DNA from: Yponomeuta sedellus
Taxonomy: Eukaryota > Arthropoda > Insecta > Lepidoptera > Yponomeutidae
Direction: 5' to 3'
Assembly (NCBI GenBank): GCA_934045075.1
Contig: OW203723.1
Location: 24,641,615 to 24,705,614 of the forward strand
Length of the DNA: 64,000 nt
The position numbers and the translations under genes were made by a program. Under the pieces are notes generated by a model that made no database searches, was not told where the DNA came from, and saw only the letters and a program-made list of their open reading frames with translations. Positions within the stretch are counted from its first letter, which is position 1; each line of letters starts with the position of its first letter. Positions 60,901 through 63,511 of this stretch are shown in pieces.

Positions 60901-62376
60901 TATATGCCTAAACTAGACATTTTCTCGCAAATTCATGAACTATCATGAACTATTTAAAAACCTAATAAGAGGCGAAAGAGACTAATAAGAGGTTTTTAAA
61001 TTTGTTCCTTAGCACGGGTTAGTGCATTAAAATAAAAATAGTATAATATCATGAACTATGTTTATAAAATTGGCAGCGTGTCGTGTTATCTAAAAGAGTG
61101 TTCCAAGTTACTTAATTTATCATTAAAAAGTTAAAATTACTTTGCTGAATTCCGCCAAAAATCCCACAAGCACCATGCGGCTAGCTAATGCACCGCCCTC
61201 CCTCCCACTTTTTCAAGCAGAAGCAAGACACGAACACACCACCACCAACACCAATACTTGTGTGAGAAAACATGCGACGCGTTTCGCCTCTAACACGAGG
61301 CGTCCTCAGGTGTCTTGCTAACAGGCACGCTTGTTAGCCTGAGGATGCCTCGTGTTAGAGGCGAAACGCGTCGCATGTTTTCTCACACAAGTATTGGTGT
61401 TGGTGGTGGTGTGTTCGTGTCTTGCTTCTGCTTGAAAAAGTGGGAGGTAGGGCGGTGCATTAGCTAGCCGCATGGTGCTTGTGGGATTTTTGGCGGAATT
61501 CAGCAAAGTAATTTTAACTTTTTAATGCTATTATGGATTTCCGCAAAGTACTTCATTTATGGAAATATGGCAGTTTTGGACTAAAAAGTTACAGTTTACG
61601 GGTAGAATCGTGTTTACTAAATTGGACAAGTAAGAATAAATGGACTGTAAGTGTGTTTTGTAAGTGTATTATTGTGAAGTATACTAAGTCTATTAGCTTT
61701 TAGAATATGCCTCGGGCTTCGGTTCGAGTGGGCTTCGGTCTTCTCCCAAAGTACACGAGTGTAATACTACTTACTCCTGTTTTGAGTAAATGTAAAAGTC
61801 CCATATTAGTTCCGACTTCGAAATTAAGTGTCATATTTATCCGATATTTCTATTACACGCATATATCCGATTCTATATGTAACCGAGGTATATTCTAAAA
61901 GCTAACAGACTATATTAATATTAAATTTGCACTGGCTACCATCTTTCTAATTTCCTTCAGCAACTTTCCATCTTAAGGTTGTCTGGAAGAAATTGCTTTT
62001 AGCAATAAGGCCGCCAATTGTATTATGTACATTTTTGATTATTTTGTATTTGTTGTTTTTCCAGTGTACAATAACGAATATTCTTATCTTATGTTACATA
62101 GAAATTGTTACATTAAATTACATTATATATTGACATTCAACAAACAGAATTCGTAAATTCTTTACGTTGCTATAAAGTTTTGTTTTTTTTTTCATTCCTG
62201 GGACACAATACCCTATAAGCAGAAAGCGTAGGCACAGTAATAGGGTCTCATTAGCATGCTTCAAGTACGGAGCTCTGACTATTCTGCGTTTGCAGTCATC
62301 ATCGTCTGCGGCGGAGCACAATGTCTTCAGTCATCCGAAGGAATTCTACGGGCCGCCTCAAATCGCTGACAATACG
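13674..62376 (+). CDS. Rpgrip1l: RPGRIP1L-like ciliary transition-zone protein, 30 exons, 3' end outside window
   Basis: The joined exons give 1249 codons with matching phases at every junction and no stop. N-terminal residues about 30-140 match the family start: [15 protein letters not shown], then [14 protein letters not shown], then a leucine-rich coil, as in RPGRIP1/RPGRIP1L. Residues about 205-311, 635-661 and 957-992 are further coiled coils. Residues about 1031-1180 form the first C2 domain ([11 protein letters not shown], then LTWKFYE, then [18 protein letters not shown], then [10 protein letters not shown]). In other animals this protein assembles at the ciliary transition zone and binds NPHP4 and RPGR. 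The second C2 domain and stop are beyond 64000. Unusual points are a linker of several hundred residues with little conservation and two CxxC motifs. RPGRIP1 versus RPGRIP1L cannot be separated, as insects usually keep one gene. Confidence 0.85.
14156..14265 (+). CDS. Rpgrip1l: RPGRIP1L exon 2
   Basis: Acceptor TTTATTTCTCAG, donor CTT|GTAAGT, phase 1 to 0. Codes [20 protein letters not shown], the best-conserved N-terminal signature of the family and the start of the first coiled coil. Intron 2 (to 16547) holds nested repeats and no gene. Confidence 0.85.
15588..15718 (-). mobile_element. SINE B fragment
   Basis: Matches the reverse complement of the SINE B body (CCAAGACCTGG...CATTTAC), without the tRNA-like head. 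Confidence 0.65.
15896..16049 (+). mobile_element. SINE A, diverged
   Basis: Has the ACAGAGAATATTGTAAAGAG segment, a decayed tRNA-like part (GCTCGGGTCCCGGCATGGG) and CCTCTGAATAGG. Confidence 0.7.
16548..16681 (+). CDS. Rpgrip1l: RPGRIP1L exon 3
   Basis: Acceptor TTTTTGGTAG, donor TATC|GTAAGT, phase 0 to 2. Starts [18 protein letters not shown], which lines up with the vertebrate family's DKIKRMATKLIRL stretch, followed by an Asp-Gly-Ser-Gly turn and [13 protein letters not shown]. Confidence 0.85.
16761..17074 (+). mobile_element. fold-back SINE A insertion
   Basis: A minus-strand SINE A half (tail first) is joined near 16905 to a plus-strand copy. The target-site duplication GAAAAGATT lies at 16752-16760 and 17075-17083. 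Confidence 0.8.
17541..17683 (+). mobile_element. SINE B remnant abutting exon 4 acceptor
   Basis: A decayed tRNA-like head (CCGTAGCGGTAGCACATTTG) and the body end ATGTAAATGTTATGTTGTGTTA. It ends six bases before exon 4, so its T-rich 3' end supplies the sequence ahead of the AG. Confidence 0.7.
17690..17845 (+). CDS. Rpgrip1l: RPGRIP1L exon 4
   Basis: Acceptor AAATCACCAG, donor CAA|GTATGT, phase 2 to 2. Codes [19 protein letters not shown], the continuing coiled coil, then [12 protein letters not shown] with a CxxC pair. The last 100 bases and the donor are copied in tandem downstream. Confidence 0.85.
17846..18760 (+). repeat. tandem array derived from exon 4 end plus donor
   Basis: About eight diverged units of 105-121 bp follow exon 4, each repeating its final part (AGCTCCTGAAGAA...AACAGCAGCCTCGCTG) and a donor-like GTATGT at 17965, 18077, 18198, 18316, 18431, then 18552 and 18657. 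Units 2-4 and 5-7 are near copies of each other at about 351-354 bp spacing. All copies carry stops or frame breaks. Confidence 0.8.
19472..19543 (+). CDS. Rpgrip1l: RPGRIP1L exon 5
   Basis: Acceptor ATCTTCTACAG, donor GGA|GTAAGT, phase 2 to 2. Codes [20 protein letters not shown], a polar linker. Intron 4 between the exon 4 array and here holds T-rich diverged DNA without genes. Confidence 0.8.
19619..19657 (+). CDS. Rpgrip1l: RPGRIP1L exon 6 (micro-exon)
   Basis: Only 39 bases. Acceptor ATTCGTTTCAG, donor GAAAA|GTAAGT, phase 2 to 2. Codes [13 protein letters not shown]. Accepted because both splice sites are strong and the frame is kept. Confidence 0.7.
19734..19809 (+). CDS. Rpgrip1l: RPGRIP1L exon 7
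   Basis: Acceptor TTTGTCTTTTAG, donor AAT|GTAAGT, phase 2 to 0. Codes [20 protein letters not shown], the beginning of the second coiled coil. Confidence 0.8.
20324..20551 (+). repeat. repeat C, 3' half
   Basis: Matches the GGCCTCTGACATGGCTTAAC...GGCCACGAGCGCTTC half of the family. Confidence 0.65.
20797..20830 (-). ncRNA. hammerhead-ribozyme-like motif, minus arm
   Basis: On the minus strand: CTGAGGA, a GCCTC/GAGGC hairpin, GAAA, short CGCG, then TC. Mirror image of 22683-22716. Confidence 0.4.
20951..21745 (-). pseudogene. Penelope-like ORF C-terminus with GIY-YIG endonuclease, minus copy
   Basis: Same protein as the plus copy but with a frame break near 21320, separating the reverse transcriptase thumb part from the GIY-YIG part. 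N-terminal reverse transcriptase is missing. Confidence 0.8.
21783..22562 (+). pseudogene. Penelope-like ORF C-terminus with GIY-YIG endonuclease, plus copy
   Basis: An open frame of about 260 residues. It begins [20 protein letters not shown], the Penelope-type reverse transcriptase thumb, and ends in a GIY-YIG domain ([20 protein letters not shown], then a Thr-Arg-Tyr-Arg-Glu-His helix). The CxxC inside the GIY-YIG region is characteristic of Penelope-like elements. The fingers and palm of the reverse transcriptase are absent, so it is 5'-truncated and not autonomous. Confidence 0.85.
22683..22716 (+). ncRNA. hammerhead-ribozyme-like motif in Penelope terminal repeat
   Basis: CTGAGGA fits CUGANGA. 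Stem II is GCCTC (22691-22695) with GAGGC (22702-22706). GAAA follows at 22707-22710, a minimal helix III (C-GC-G), then the UH cleavage step TC at 22715-22716. There is one extra T before stem II and helix I is weak. Hammerheads with tiny helix III are known from Penelope-like elements. Confidence 0.45.
23039..23195 (+). CDS. Rpgrip1l: RPGRIP1L exon 8
   Basis: Acceptor CAATCTCTCAG, donor GCTCG|GTGAGT, phase 0 to 1. Codes [20 protein letters not shown] and continues in heptads to ARSQL, the second coiled coil. Very GC-rich compared with the intron. Only the first of 14 identical downstream donors keeps the frame into exon 9. Confidence 0.85.
23196..24165 (+). repeat. 74-bp minisatellite made of exon 8 end plus donor
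   Basis: Thirteen further units of exactly 74 bp repeat the last 50-odd bases of exon 8 and its donor, so CAGCTCGGTGAGTCTG recurs with GT at 23196, 23270, 23344 and every 74 bases to 24158. Units differ by a few changes (GGAAGAC, GGGAGAC, GCCCGGAGAC), which recur in blocks of about 296 bp. Confidence 0.95.
24166..24600 (+). repeat. degenerate extension of the exon 8 donor array
   Basis: About seven shorter, diverged units built on GGCTGCTGGGAGAGCTGCAAGC and GGTGAGTCTGAAGG-like donors. They look like older copies of the same kind. Confidence 0.65.
24693..24951 (+). mobile_element. fold-back SINE A insertion
   Basis: A reverse-complement partial copy (24693 to about 24775) faces a plus copy. 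Target-site duplication TAACGTAT at 24685-24692 and 24952-24959. It ends 26 bases before exon 9. Confidence 0.8.
24978..25096 (+). CDS. Rpgrip1l: RPGRIP1L exon 9
   Basis: Acceptor TTTTCCATTGCAG, donor AAT|GTAAGT, phase 1 to 0. Codes [20 protein letters not shown], clear heptads completing the second coiled coil. Confidence 0.85.
25204..25619. mobile_element. fold-back element with 8-bp duplication (hAT-like)
   Basis: Ends CCTCTACTCTCACTAGTTC and its complement, with internal inverted blocks (CCAGTATTAGCAGTTCAAT). Flanked by TAAATGAC on both sides (25196-25203, 25620-25627). An 8-bp duplication is typical of hAT transposons. No ORF. Confidence 0.7.
25939..26001. repeat. perfect AT-rich palindrome
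   Basis: Arms of 29 bases starting GTCTTACTTATAATAATG, centre AAATA. Confidence 0.75.
26432..26584 (+). CDS. Rpgrip1l: RPGRIP1L exon 10
   Basis: Acceptor TATTTTTACAG, donor AAAG|GTACGT, phase 0 to 0. Codes [20 protein letters not shown] and on, a Ser-rich disordered linker. Confidence 0.8.
26946..27257 (-). repeat. 16-bp degenerate minisatellite of antisense donor consensus
   Basis: About 13 units of 16 bp like CGTCCACTTACCTGAA (clearest 27065-27257). On the minus strand each good unit reads CAGGTAAGTG, the ideal 5' splice site. Lies 28 bases before exon 11. Confidence 0.8.
27285..27377 (+). CDS. Rpgrip1l: RPGRIP1L exon 11
   Basis: Acceptor TATGTTTTACAG, donor AAAG|GTAAAT, phase 0 to 0. 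Codes [20 protein letters not shown] with a CxxC pair. Confidence 0.8.
27636..27967 (+). mobile_element. repeat F (TIR element), right end lost
   Basis: Begins CTAGGCGTGACGACAGTATC and shares ACGTCACGCTT and CAGCCATTTTG blocks with 29574-30024. Its right end is cut by the SINE at 27968. Confidence 0.6.
27968..28446 (+). mobile_element. fold-back SINE A interrupted by repeat I
   Basis: A short inverted piece (27968-28010) is joined to a plus copy. The plus copy is split at ACCGGT by 28150-28376, a separate repeat also found at 48650-48855 (AGGGAAGAGCGGGTGAT...). No tail and no target-site duplication are visible. Confidence 0.65.
29262..29393 (-). repeat. repeat D (LINE 3' end), minus strand
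   Basis: CTTCTTCTTCTTCAGGCTTT and the block down to GGGTTGGGGATCGCAG. Confidence 0.65.
29574..30024 (+). mobile_element. repeat F, complete TIR element
   Basis: Ends AATAGGCGTGACGAC and AGTCGTGCCTATT form imperfect inverted repeats. No ORF. Confidence 0.65.
30188..30280 (+). CDS. Rpgrip1l: RPGRIP1L exon 12
   Basis: Acceptor GTGATTTCAG, donor CAG|GTATTT, phase 0 to 0. Codes [20 protein letters not shown], a basic linker. No homology recognised; accepted on splice sites and frame. Confidence 0.65.
30416..30505 (+). CDS. Rpgrip1l: RPGRIP1L exon 13
   Basis: Acceptor ACTATGCAG, donor CAG|GTACGA, phase 0 to 0. Codes [20 protein letters not shown] and ends [10 protein letters not shown]. The preceding intron is only 135 bp. 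Confidence 0.7.
30528..30568 (+). mobile_element. tail-only SINE A insertion (41 bp)
   Basis: Only the SINE A tail (TTGTCCTTAGCACAGGTTAG through the A-rich end) with target-site duplication ATTACGA at 30521-30527 and 30569-30575. Confidence 0.75.
30713..31060 (+). repeat. repeat C, diverged
   Basis: Matches GGGGCACGGGTCTCTTCC...CACTCAGGCAG with many changes. Confidence 0.55.
31265..31456 (+). CDS. Rpgrip1l: RPGRIP1L exon 14
   Basis: Acceptor GACTTTCATAG, donor AAG|GTACAT, phase 0 to 0, 64 residues. Begins [20 protein letters not shown], then an acidic middle and a Ser/Lys-rich end. No domain recognised. Confidence 0.75.
32079..32276 (+). mobile_element. SINE A, single copy
   Basis: 5'-truncated copy with a good tRNA-like part and tail. 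Target-site duplication TATTATCAG at 32070-32078 and 32277-32285. No inverted half. A LINE C-terminal scrap follows (32290-32395). Confidence 0.8.
32606..32770 (+). CDS. Rpgrip1l: RPGRIP1L exon 15
   Basis: Acceptor CACAATTTTCAG, donor AAG|GTATAA, phase 0 to 0, 55 residues starting [20 protein letters not shown]. Acidic linker. Confidence 0.75.
33958..34101. mobile_element. fold-back MITE
   Basis: Inverted arms of about 60 bases (CGGTCTTAGTGCGCTCGGTC and CCGAGTAAACTAATG with their complements). Its right arm touches a possible small exon at 34098. Confidence 0.7.
34098..34139 (+). CDS. candidate extra RPGRIP1L exon, doubtful
   Basis: AATAAG|ACC and CAGAAG|GTATTG bound 42 bases coding [14 protein letters not shown] in phase 0 to 0, which would fit between exons 15 and 16. 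There is no pyrimidine tract because the MITE arm lies directly upstream. The frame is also intact without it, so it is left out of the main model. Confidence 0.2.
34531..34611. mobile_element. 81-bp fold-back insertion
   Basis: Internal inverted AGAACCTTGAG/CTCAAGGTTCT blocks, flanked by 10-bp GAAGTTAAAG (34521-34530 and 34612-34621). Confidence 0.6.
35185..35367 (+). CDS. Rpgrip1l: RPGRIP1L exon 16
   Basis: Acceptor CCATTTCTCTAG, donor GAG|GTAAGC, phase 0 to 0, 61 residues. Starts [20 protein letters not shown], has a Gly/Ser/Thr-rich middle and ends [14 protein letters not shown]. Confidence 0.8.
35516..35838 (+). pseudogene. RTE-like LINE ORF2 C-terminus and 3' end
   Basis: One frame reads [14 protein letters not shown], then [19 protein letters not shown], then a [17 protein letters not shown] ending, the usual RTE-clade C-terminus, with in-frame stops. 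It runs into repeat D (GTCCAGCAGTGGAC). Related scraps lie at 36340-36475 and 56150-56330. Confidence 0.75.
36009..36312. repeat. repeat C front with nested minus-strand SINE B
   Basis: 36009-36112 is repeat C. 36118-36312 is a minus-strand SINE B with its tRNA-like head (CCCGGGTTCGAACCCCGGC complement). Confidence 0.65.
36482..36775 (+). repeat. repeat C abutting exon 17
   Basis: A good copy from TATCAACCCTTGTATGTGCC, cut off after GACGGTCGTCCACCCTGCC. The exon 17 pyrimidine tract starts right at its end. Confidence 0.7.
36789..36869 (+). CDS. Rpgrip1l: RPGRIP1L exon 17
   Basis: Acceptor TTTTTTTTTTTGCAG, donor ACG|GTAAGT, phase 0 to 0. Codes [20 protein letters not shown], a strong leucine-heptad coiled coil. 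Confidence 0.85.
37690..37880 (+). repeat. repeat D (LINE 3' end)
   Basis: GGGCAGCAGCACCCCCTGCA through GTCCAGCAGTGGACTAG. A decayed minus-strand tRNA-like piece lies just upstream (37380-37455). Confidence 0.6.
38287..38490 (+). CDS. Rpgrip1l: RPGRIP1L exon 18
   Basis: Acceptor CACTTTATAG, donor AAA|GTAAGT, phase 0 to 0, 68 residues. Basic start [20 protein letters not shown], then [20 protein letters not shown] and a [13 protein letters not shown] end. Confidence 0.8.
38491..40225 (+). repeat. intron 18 repeated segments
   Basis: The first intron bases (AGTTTACTTGCC...CATTTCGTGGTAAGCGGCAAC) recur at about 38738-38850 and 39465-39640. A second block (TGCAGC...GGACGCT) recurs at 38628, 39275 and 40095. 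38881-39200 is another family copied at 51030-51390. 39680-39812 is a LINE 3' tail ending in TCTA repeats. Confidence 0.6.
40383..40486 (+). CDS. Rpgrip1l: RPGRIP1L exon 19
   Basis: Acceptor ATTTCCCGCAG, donor CAGG|GTAAAT, phase 0 to 2. Codes [20 protein letters not shown], an acidic, Gln/Glu-rich linker. Confidence 0.75.
41279..41581. mobile_element. MITE family K, copy 1
   Basis: Ends GAGTGCTTAGTGCGAG and CTCGCACTAGGCACTC. Inverted relative to 59709-60015 and 63145-63421. No ORF. Confidence 0.75.
41660..41857 (-). pseudogene. TAF2-like coding fragment in antisense
   Basis: The minus strand carries an open frame (41971 down to 41558). Its middle matches TFIID subunit TAF2, an inactive M1-peptidase-like protein: [20 protein letters not shown], then [25 protein letters not shown]. 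Homology ends at both sides, so this is about one exon's worth. No TAF2 sequence is visible nearby. A captured exon or retrocopy scrap is the simplest reading. Confidence 0.65.
41985..42226 (+). CDS. Rpgrip1l: RPGRIP1L exon 20
   Basis: Acceptor TTATATTTCAG, donor GTTG|GTTAGT, phase 2 to 1, 80 residues, the longest exon. Contains [20 protein letters not shown] and an acidic [15 protein letters not shown] end. Confidence 0.8.
42275..42635 (+). mobile_element. SINE A copy and fragments
   Basis: 42275-42390 is a tRNA-like part through TTCTAAACAAG. 42400-42570 has repeated GTGTACA blocks. 42581-42632 is a fold-back piece (AAATTCCACCCAGCATGGG) with CCTCTAAATAGG. Confidence 0.6.
43128..43410 (-). 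mobile_element. 5'-truncated GC-rich LINE end, minus strand
   Basis: Starts with a T-run (complement of a poly-A tail) and shares AGTCCGACATAACC with the element at 46290. Overlapping ORFs here are by-products of GC content. Confidence 0.5.
43411..45073. other. intron 20 remainder
   Basis: A GC-rich patch to 43620 is followed by AT-rich DNA. LINE 3' tails of one family lie at 44020-44150 (minus) and 44940-45060 (plus, with TCTA repeats). No exon supported. Confidence 0.45.
45074..45241 (+). CDS. Rpgrip1l: RPGRIP1L exon 21
   Basis: Acceptor AATTCTCAG, donor CACC|GTGAGT, phase 1 to 1. Codes [20 protein letters not shown] and on, a Ser/Pro-rich linker. A relic copy of 68 bases lies at 47491-47558. 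Confidence 0.8.
45340..45881 (-). mobile_element. repeat F copy with nested MITE L
   Basis: Minus-strand relative of 29574-30024 ending GTCGTCAACGCCTATT. MITE L (45544-45770, ends GTCTGTTAGC/GCTAACAGAC, TA duplication) is nested inside. Other MITE L copies: 60339-60416 and 61688-61910. Confidence 0.65.
46290..46698 (+). mobile_element. 5'-truncated poly-A LINE end
   Basis: GC-rich, ends in A9, flanked by 15-bp AGGCTTGCCCAGCAC (46275-46289 and 46699-46713). Overlapping ORFs in both strands are not credible genes. Confidence 0.75.
46735..47083. mobile_element. 349-bp MITE with TTA duplication
   Basis: Ends GGGGCCATCCATAAATTACG and its complement, TTA on both sides (46732-46734, 47084-47086). 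No ORF. Confidence 0.75.
47218..47411 (-). mobile_element. SINE B
   Basis: Body plus decayed tRNA-like head on the minus strand. Confidence 0.7.
47491..47558 (+). pseudogene. relic duplicate of exon 21
   Basis: 68 bases matching exon 21, coding [20 protein letters not shown] in an open frame. No usable acceptor (stop at 47467-47469) and only a weak donor, so probably not spliced in. Confidence 0.7.
47707..47826 (+). CDS. Rpgrip1l: RPGRIP1L exon 22
   Basis: Acceptor GTTTCTATCAG, donor GGAG|GTTAGT, phase 1 to 1. Codes [20 protein letters not shown], Ser/Thr-rich. Confidence 0.8.
47876..48040 (-). mobile_element. SINE A, minus strand
   Basis: AAAACCTATTTAGAGGC through the decayed tRNA-like part to the TTACAATATTCTC segment. 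Confidence 0.7.
48248..48296 (+). CDS. Rpgrip1l: RPGRIP1L exon 23 (micro-exon)
   Basis: 49 bases. Acceptor TTTGTTACAG, donor AAAGA|GTAAGT, phase 1 to 2. Codes [15 protein letters not shown], strongly basic. Confidence 0.7.
49031..49229 (-). repeat. repeat D upstream of exon 24
   Basis: CTTCTTCTTCTTCAGGCTAT through TACGACACCCGCGGGAAG, ending 35 bases before exon 24. Confidence 0.65.
49265..49370 (+). CDS. Rpgrip1l: RPGRIP1L exon 24
   Basis: Acceptor GTTTCTTTGCCAG, donor GAG|GTAAAC, phase 2 to 0. Codes [20 protein letters not shown], a GC-rich coiled coil just before the C2 domain. Confidence 0.85.
49371..52859. other. intron 24
   Basis: Repeats only: minus-strand SINE B (50450-50652), family also at 38881 (51030-51390), a different tRNA-headed SINE (51575-51790, GGCGCAGCGGTTTGGCACG head), and a LINE 3' tail (52660-52815) containing a hairpin at 52727-52767. 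No exon seen. Confidence 0.5.
52860..53015 (+). CDS. Rpgrip1l: RPGRIP1L exon 25 (C2 domain start)
   Basis: Acceptor CTCCACCTCTAG, donor GAG|GTAACG, phase 0 to 0. A charged linker [19 protein letters not shown] is followed by [16 protein letters not shown], which matches the first strand of the RPGRIP1 family's first C2 domain. Confidence 0.85.
53449..53646 (+). mobile_element. SINE B, full length
   Basis: Best copy in the window: head GACCTCTTTGGCGCAGCGG, box B GGTTCGAACCCC, linker, body. It shows the uninterrupted structure used to interpret 487-1727. Confidence 0.8.
53671..54085. repeat. repeat C, minus copy and a short plus piece
   Basis: GCGCTCGTGGCC to CCCCAGCAGTGGGGACAT (minus), followed by a plus-strand piece from about 54013. 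Confidence 0.65.
54274..54490 (+). mobile_element. fold-back SINE A insertion
   Basis: Minus half to about 54370, plus half and tail after. Target-site duplication AATAATTTTGTT at 54262-54273 and 54491-54502. Located 90 bases before exon 26. Confidence 0.85.
54581..54742 (+). CDS. Rpgrip1l: RPGRIP1L exon 26 (C2 domain)
   Basis: Acceptor CCTCCGCGCGCAG, donor CAC|GTTAGT, phase 0 to 0. Codes [20 protein letters not shown], then [20 protein letters not shown], matching the family's pattern of a TxAFYDFE-like strand and YNFTSQYLVxVNDxFLxYI. GC-rich codons. Confidence 0.9.
54795..55046 (+). repeat. repeat D (LINE 3' end)
   Basis: CTAGAGAATAGCACCAACCC through GTGGACTAATATAGCC, the longest copy here. 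Confidence 0.65.
55047..55622 (+). repeat. three tandem copies of a Helitron-like unit
   Basis: Units of about 190-198 bp start near 55049, 55247 and 55439 with ATATAAAAATGAATCGCTG and end in CAGCTAGT. The TC start and CTAG end suggest a non-autonomous Helitron, but this is tentative. Confidence 0.6.
55839..55961 (+). CDS. Rpgrip1l: RPGRIP1L exon 27 (C2 domain)
   Basis: Acceptor ATGCCTCAACAG, donor TTG|GTAAGT, phase 0 to 0. Codes [20 protein letters not shown] and [10 protein letters not shown], corresponding to the C2 strand with LEVHQA and the following small helix. Confidence 0.85.
56088..56402 (+). pseudogene. LINE C-terminal scrap with hairpin
   Basis: [14 protein letters not shown] is an RTE-like C-terminal relic. 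A hairpin at 56266-56316 (GCAAATGTAGCGTAAGGTGC and complement) follows, then a short frame ending YYPPKK and stop that I cannot place. Confidence 0.5.
57487..57618 (+). CDS. Rpgrip1l: RPGRIP1L exon 28 (C2 domain end)
   Basis: Acceptor CTTCACTTCAG, donor AAG|GTACAA, phase 0 to 0. Ends the C2 domain with [20 protein letters not shown], equivalent to the family's GTVEYWIRLR strand. Confidence 0.85.
58198..58358 (+). mobile_element. fold-back SINE A insertion
   Basis: Inverted tail part to about 58260, then plus half. Target-site duplication CTTCAGAGATT at 58187-58197 and 58359-58369. Confidence 0.8.
59709..60015. mobile_element. MITE family K, copy 2
   Basis: GAGTGCTTAGTGCGAG end and AAAGCACTC end. 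Internal similarity to 41279-41581 in reverse orientation. Confidence 0.75.
60192..60308 (+). CDS. Rpgrip1l: RPGRIP1L exon 29
   Basis: Acceptor AAGTCGCAG (an AG six bases earlier, at 60184-60185, is equally in frame), donor GAG|GTAACT, phase 0 to 0. Codes [20 protein letters not shown] and ends [10 protein letters not shown]. Acidic linker between C2 domains. Confidence 0.75.
60954..61047 (+). mobile_element. minimal fold-back SINE A insertion
   Basis: Inverted AAAACCTAATAAGAGG meets the plus tail. Target-site duplication ATCATGAACTAT at 60942-60953 and 61048-61059. Confidence 0.75.
61121..61549. mobile_element. palindromic pair of Penelope-like terminal repeats
   Basis: Same terminal sequence as the outer arms of 20606-22869, here only the ends, inverted about 61315-61335. 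Flanks ACTTAATTTAT and ACTTCATTTAT suggest an 11-bp duplication with one change. Hammerhead-like motifs at 61276-61309 (minus) and 61339-61372 (plus). Confidence 0.8.
61688..61910. mobile_element. MITE L, copy 3
   Basis: Ends GTCTATTAGC and GCTAACAGAC. Shares CACGAGTGTAA and TTACACG blocks with 45544-45770. A LINE 3' tail follows at 61965-62098. Confidence 0.7.
62296..62376 (+). CDS. Rpgrip1l: RPGRIP1L exon 30 (last in window)
   Basis: Acceptor TGCGTTTGCAG, donor ACG|GTACTC, phase 0 to 0. Codes [20 protein letters not shown] and ends PQIADNT. The protein must continue downstream. Confidence 0.75.
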
Positions 62377-62411
62377 GTACTCAGTTATTCACTCAGTAGT
62401 ACTCAGCTACT

Positions 62412-62491
62412 GAGCACTGATAGCCAGAGGTTGCGGGTTCTAATCCCGGCATGGGTGAAATTTTTAGCCTCTAATTAGGTTTTTAAAGTAG
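62412..62491 (+). mobile_element. 5'-truncated SINE A beside exon 30
   Basis: Box B part and CCTCTAATTAGG, ending at TTTTTAAAG without the usual tail. Target-site duplication TCAGCTACT at 62403-62411 and 62492-62500. Confidence 0.7.
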
Positions 62492-62648
62492 TCAGCTACT
62501 CACAACAGAAAATCAGCCATTCTCGTATCAGAAGACTCTTCTTCCAGTTTCTTGATCTAGGGTTGTCATATGGTATCAGGAGATGAACGTAGGTTAGAAA
62601 ATAGAAATCACATCTTAGTTTTTGTATGTCCTAGTATATTGTAGGATG

Positions 62649-63511
62649 ATATCAACCCTCTGTATGTCCCCACTCCTGGGGCACGGGTCTCTCCCTGCAT
62701 CACTGGAAGGTTAGGCCGTATTTAACCAAGCGGCTAAGTCCGGGTTGGTGGAGGATTGTAAGACAGTGGGAGGCCTTACTGTCACAAGTTATCAAGCTGC
62801 TCATAAGGCCTCTGACATGGCATAACAACTGCCATTACATGACAGCGGGTGCCAGTGGCTTAACCTGCCTTGCGAAGCAAGCGCTCGGAAAAAAATGGCT
62901 TAAGTCACGCGACGGTCACCCGTCCAGCACCCGACCGCGCCAGTGGTTGCTTAGCTCAAGTGCTCTTAGCTTCAAACTAAGTTGTAGAGGAACCTATATA
63001 ATACAAATTTACAGTATGTATTGGTTTAGCGTCACTTTTTTTATAATTAGTATAATATTACTTCTCAGTGTGAAGGTCTAAGGATGCAGTAGGTACTTAC
63101 TTTGTCTATTTACATCTGTTTGCTTTTAAATTTTACCTGATGCTGAGTGCGAGTTTTTTAACTACTCGATCGCGTTAACGTAAACTCATATTTCTATGGC
63201 ATCGAGGAAGCGCCACCTAGCGACAAGTATGGAAATTAAAATTGCTGAGTGCGAGTTGTAATGGTTTACGTAGAGAAGTGAACACGTTTACCAGCCGAAA
63301 CACGAATAAACGCGAGTGCGAGTTGTACTGTGACAGCGTTTTGCCAGTTCGAACGGTTAACTTACTCATATCGATTAAAGCGGTTATTCGATTGGATCTG
63401 TCAAACTCGCACTAAGCACTCAGCACTTGTGTCTGTTTCTTCACCTTACATAAAATAAAATAAAAGTGATTGATTCTAATCACTCGGTTCCACAAGGCCA
63501 CAAGCGCTTCT
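62649..63511 (+). repeat. repeat C split by later insertions
   Basis: Front at 62649-62962, end at 63463-63511 (ATTCTAATCACTCGG...GCGCTTC). Between them lie AT-rich DNA and MITE K copy 3 (63145-63421). AAGTG occurs at both junctions. Confidence 0.65.
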
